Shown: in pieces, positions 4,484 to 7,008 of the stretch
How the letters are laid out: the number at the start of each line of letters is the position of its first letter
How positions within the stretch are numbered: the first letter of the stretch is position 1
NCBI GenBank assembly: GCA_946478775.1
Contig: CAMLDR010000204.1
Coordinates: 1 to 7,008, forward strand
Length of the DNA stretch: 7,008 nt
Direction: 5' to 3'
DNA from: an uncultured Flavobacteriales bacterium
GTDB lineage: Bacteria; Bacteroidota; Bacteroidia; Flavobacteriales; Crocinitomicaceae
Program-made: the position numbers and the translations under genes
The notes under the pieces: generated by a model
Told to the model about the DNA's origin: nothing
Database searches by the model: none
The model's input: only the letters and a program-made list of their open reading frames with translations

Positions 4484-6712
4484 ATGAAATTTAGTTTAGT
4501 ATCCGTTTTCGTATTTATTATTGGTTTTGTTTCATTCGGACAGGAAGTCCTGAGTCCGATCGGTGCATTGAAAAGAGAGGGTTCAAAGAAAAGATCCCTG
4601 AATCTGAAGAGCACAGCCAATATTGACAGCACTTTTGTCTATTCATTTGACACTTTGTCGTTGCCGCTTTTGGATGAGTTTTCTCATTCCAAATTCCCAA
4701 CATTGGATGCACAGCCAGGAGATCCCAATGTGACGGAACAGAAGTTTTATTATCTGCTGGATAATTTATCAAATGTTCCGTTGACAAATGACAAGATGTT
4801 TTCCACATCTCCTACAAGACGAAGTACGACTTCCTCTACGGGAACGACGACACAAACAGATTTGCCATTGATCACCATTAAAATAGCAGATTTCCAGCAC
4901 TATCCGGTGGTTTATTCTAGTATTCAGCTTTATCCGCCCTATAATATCTTCGACACACTGGATGCTTCAAATAACCCGATCCCGTTTTCTGATACGGTTT
5001 ATTTAACCAATCCGGATACGAAGCAGGATTCGGTTACCGTATTCTTTGCACACGATGTAAACCCCGATAAGTATTGGACAGATCTTTCTGCATACCACAA
5101 TTACACCCAGGCAGTGAACCCCTGGACTCTTGGAGTGGTGTCTTTTGACGGACTGGATGAAACCGGTTATCCGTATGCGATCAATACCACTCAGGTTGGG
5201 TACGCTGATTATTTAACGTCCAAAACAATTGATCTTTCTTCTTATACTCCAAATGATTCCATCTACCTGAGCTTCTTAGTTCAGAGTTATGGATTTGGTG
5301 ACCCTACGGAACTGCAGGATTCATTGGTTTTGGAATTTTACGATGCAGCAAACGAAGAATGGAATTGGGCCTGGTCAACCCGCGGTGGAGGTGCACAGGG
5401 TGACTTCAAAGTAGGGCATTTAAGAGTGATCAACGCTGCTTACCTTACCAACGGATTTAAGTTCAGATTTAAGAATTACGGAGCTCTTTCAGGTTTACTG
5501 GACGAATTCCACCTGGATTACGTTCACCTGAGAAATGGAAGCGGTTACCAGGATACGCTCTTCAAAGACTTTGCCTTTGTTTACAAAGTTGGATCACTCA
5601 TTGACAAATACACAGAAGTTCCATGGGAACACTGGGTAAATCAGCCTACACACATGAACCCGAATGTAAAAGTAACTGTACGGAACGGTTCAAACATTTC
5701 TGAAAATAACATGAACGGAAGTGTAAAAGTAGATTTCAATGGGACCAACGAAGGGACTTTTCCTTTAGTTGCTCAAACTTTGTCGGGAGGCAATATTAAT
5801 TATGCTCCGCGCACAACCTATTCAAGTTTACATGATTTTACAGGAGGCTACACCTTTTCCACAACTCCTTCTGCAACTACTAAAACCTTTGATATCATTG
5901 GAAATGCAGGGGCTCAGTTCCCGAATTTAGCTCTGAACGACTCTTCCTATACACAGCAGGTGTTTGAAAATGTCTACGCTTATGACGATGGTTCCCCGGA
6001 ACAAGTATATGGGCTTTCACAAGTTCAGGGAAGATTGGCATTGAGATTCGAGCCGTACCAGTCGGATACACTTCTTGGAGTAAGAATGTGTTTTGTGCCA
6101 AGCATCAAGGATTTGTCCAATAAGTTGTTTTTGCTTACTGTTTGGAGTGATAATAATGGTGTTCCGGGTACGGTTATTTACGAAGATGAGTTTTTCTATC
6201 CGAGAACGCCCATTTATGAAGAAGGATTTGGAGTTTACACCGATTATTTGTTGAATGACGGGGAACGCCTTCCTTTGGGATCAGGTGCTTTTTATGTGGG
6301 AATGAGACAGGTGGATGCAGATCCGCTTCATATTGGCTTTGATATGAACAATCCGCAGCAGTCGAAATTATTTTTCTCATTGAATGGAGGAGCAACCTGG
6401 AGTAATTCATCTAAGCCAGGAGTTCCTATGATCAGACCGATCATCAAAACAATGGATAACTTTAACCTGGCGGTGGATGAATTTGAAAAAGAAATCGATT
6501 GGAATGTTTATCCGAACCCAACTACGGGAATTGTAAATATTGACTGGAGATCGGAAGGTATTTTTCCAGGAGCCGTTTTGGTTGATTCACAAGGACGCAC
6601 ATTGATAACTATTGAATCGGACAACCTTCGTTTTGATTTGAGTGATGCTCCCGGGGGAATCTATTTCCTGAGATTAAACAATTCTCAAACAGTTAAAAAA
6701 ATTATCAGATAA
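4484..6712 (+). CDS. Large secreted protein with type A T9SS sorting domain
   Basis: The 742-residue protein has a signal peptide at 1-20 (MKFSLVSVFVFIIGFVSFGQ; cleavage probably near residue 19-20). An N-terminal segment carries SLPLLDEFS (about 58-66), a motif I associate with Bacteroidota surface proteins. A Ser/Thr-rich linker follows at about 105-125. About 220-355 is a jelly-roll-like beta domain, with IYLSFLVQSYGFGDP, DSLVLEFYD, FKFRFKNYG and FHLDYVHL. A second beta-sandwich-like segment at about 497-655 begins VYAYDDGSPE. The type A sorting domain is about 670-742: WNVYPNPTTG (673-682), GGIYFLRL and the final KKIIR. By family knowledge this directs T9SS export. No protease, glycosidase or binding motif is recognised, so its function is unknown. 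It is 14 bases after the PASTA gene and 1 base before the pseudouridine synthase gene, which suggests co-transcription. The start has no clear Shine-Dalgarno sequence; the signal peptide decides it. Confidence 0.9.
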   Translation: MKFSLVSVFVFIIGFVSFGQEVLSPIGALKREGSKKRSLNLKSTANIDSTFVYSFDTLSLPLLDEFSHSKFPTLDAQPGDPNVTEQKFYYLLDNLSNVPLTNDKMFSTSPTRRSTTSSTGTTTQTDLPLITIKIADFQHYPVVYSSIQLYPPYNIFDTLDASNNPIPFSDTVYLTNPDTKQDSVTVFFAHDVNPDKYWTDLSAYHNYTQAVNPWTLGVVSFDGLDETGYPYAINTTQVGYADYLTSKTIDLSSYTPNDSIYLSFLVQSYGFGDPTELQDSLVLEFYDAANEEWNWAWSTRGGGAQGDFKVGHLRVINAAYLTNGFKFRFKNYGALSGLLDEFHLDYVHLRNGSGYQDTLFKDFAFVYKVGSLIDKYTEVPWEHWVNQPTHMNPNVKVTVRNGSNISENNMNGSVKVDFNGTNEGTFPLVAQTLSGGNINYAPRTTYSSLHDFTGGYTFSTTPSATTKTFDIIGNAGAQFPNLALNDSSYTQQVFENVYAYDDGSPEQVYGLSQVQGRLALRFEPYQSDTLLGVRMCFVPSIKDLSNKLFLLTVWSDNNGVPGTVIYEDEFFYPRTPIYEEGFGVYTDYLLNDGERLPLGSGAFYVGMRQVDADPLHIGFDMNNPQQSKLFFSLNGGATWSNSSKPGVPMIRPIIKTMDNFNLAVDEFEKEIDWNVYPNPTTGIVNIDWRSEGIFPGAVLVDSQGRTLITIESDNLRFDLSDAPGGIYFLRLNNSQTVKKIIR

Positions 6713-6713
6713 G

Positions 6714-7008
6714 ATGAATGAAGATGTTCAGGATGTTGAGCAAGAAGAAGAAGAACTTTTTGAACATTACCGTTTTACAGCAGATCCCGGACAGGAATCT
6801 GTTCGGATAGATAAATACTTATTGGATCGCCTTCCGAATACGTCACGAAATAAGATACAATCGGCGGCCAAAAACGGAAGTGTGGTGGTGAACGGCAAGT
6901 CCGTAAAATCAAACTACAAAATCAAGCCAAAAGATGATGTGGCAATTGTTTTGCCTTATCCTGTGCGCGAAATAGAATTAATTCCGCAAAATATCCCTTT
7001 AGACATTG
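6714..7008 (+). CDS. RluA/RluD-family 23S rRNA pseudouridine synthase (5' end only)
   Basis: The frame runs from ATG 6714 to the window end with no stop, giving 98 residues. After an acidic N-terminal tail (EDVQDVEQEEEELFEH, 3-18) comes an S4 RNA-binding domain at about 30-80: RIDKYLLDRLPNTSRNKIQS, then GSVVVNGKSVKSNYKIKPKDDV. The ending PYPVREIELIPQNIPLDI matches the linker into the catalytic domain of RluD-type enzymes, where P-x-x-I-P-L-D-I precedes the core. The catalytic aspartate motif (RLDK-type) lies beyond the window, so activity and the exact rRNA target (RluD, RluC or related) cannot be checked. The start follows the T9SS substrate stop by one base. An overlapping ATG at 6718 is out of frame. 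Members isomerise uridine to pseudouridine in 23S rRNA during ribosome assembly. Confidence 0.88.
   Translation, partial: MNEDVQDVEQEEEELFEHYRFTADPGQESVRIDKYLLDRLPNTSRNKIQSAAKNGSVVVNGKSVKSNYKIKPKDDVAIVLPYPVREIELIPQNIPLDI

Noticed and set aside
4518..4808. Reverse-strand open frame inside the type A T9SS substrate gene
   Set aside because: It is a shadow frame; the translation has no family-like features and the + strand frame is fully explained.

Overview
The window looks like a chromosomal housekeeping segment of a Bacteroidota bacterium, most likely Flavobacteriales. A Fluviicola/Crocinitomicaceae-like relative is my best guess, from memory of protein style only. The evidence is two type IX secretion (T9SS) substrates with different sorting domains, TAnnTTTG-type -7 promoter elements, start codons without clear Shine-Dalgarno sequences, and Bacteroidota-style RibF, Ddl and stand-alone PASTA proteins.

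Layout. Bases 1-729 (+) hold the 3' end of a large secreted protein gene: an Ig/PKD-like adhesin ending in a type B (gliding-motility-like) sorting domain. It is closed by a strong hairpin terminator at 747-778. A promoter-like sequence overlapping that terminator precedes ribF (798-1736, +), the bifunctional riboflavin kinase/FAD synthetase. ribF overlaps by 41 bp a small gene for a secreted leucine-rich-repeat protein (1696-2268, +). A 289-bp convergent intergenic region follows. It holds a probable bidirectional terminator hairpin (2412-2441), a promoter-like match just before it, and a REP-like palindrome (2506-2529). Then comes ddl (2558-3529, -), D-alanine--D-alanine ligase. Across a 151-bp divergent intergenic region lies a + strand gene run: a membrane-anchored triple-PASTA protein (3681-4469), a 742-residue T9SS type A substrate (4484-6712), and the 5' end of an RluA/RluD-family pseudouridine synthase (6714 to beyond the window). 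The last three are separated by only 14 and 1 bases and are probably co-transcribed.

How the genes work together. Ddl makes the D-Ala-D-Ala terminus of peptidoglycan precursors, and PASTA domains commonly bind peptidoglycan, so the divergent ddl/PASTA pair suggests a cell-wall theme. RibF and the pseudouridine synthase are housekeeping enzymes. The two T9SS substrates and the LRR protein are envelope or surface proteins of unknown specific role.

I see no phage, insertion sequence, CRISPR array, rRNA or tRNA, toxin-antitoxin pair or defence system. The most noteworthy points are the 41-bp coding overlap that encodes most of a signal peptide, the tight placement of a large T9SS substrate between the PASTA and pseudouridine synthase genes, the REP-like palindrome, and the terminator/promoter overlap before a possibly leaderless ribF. 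I do not see strong evidence for a wholly new biological system here.
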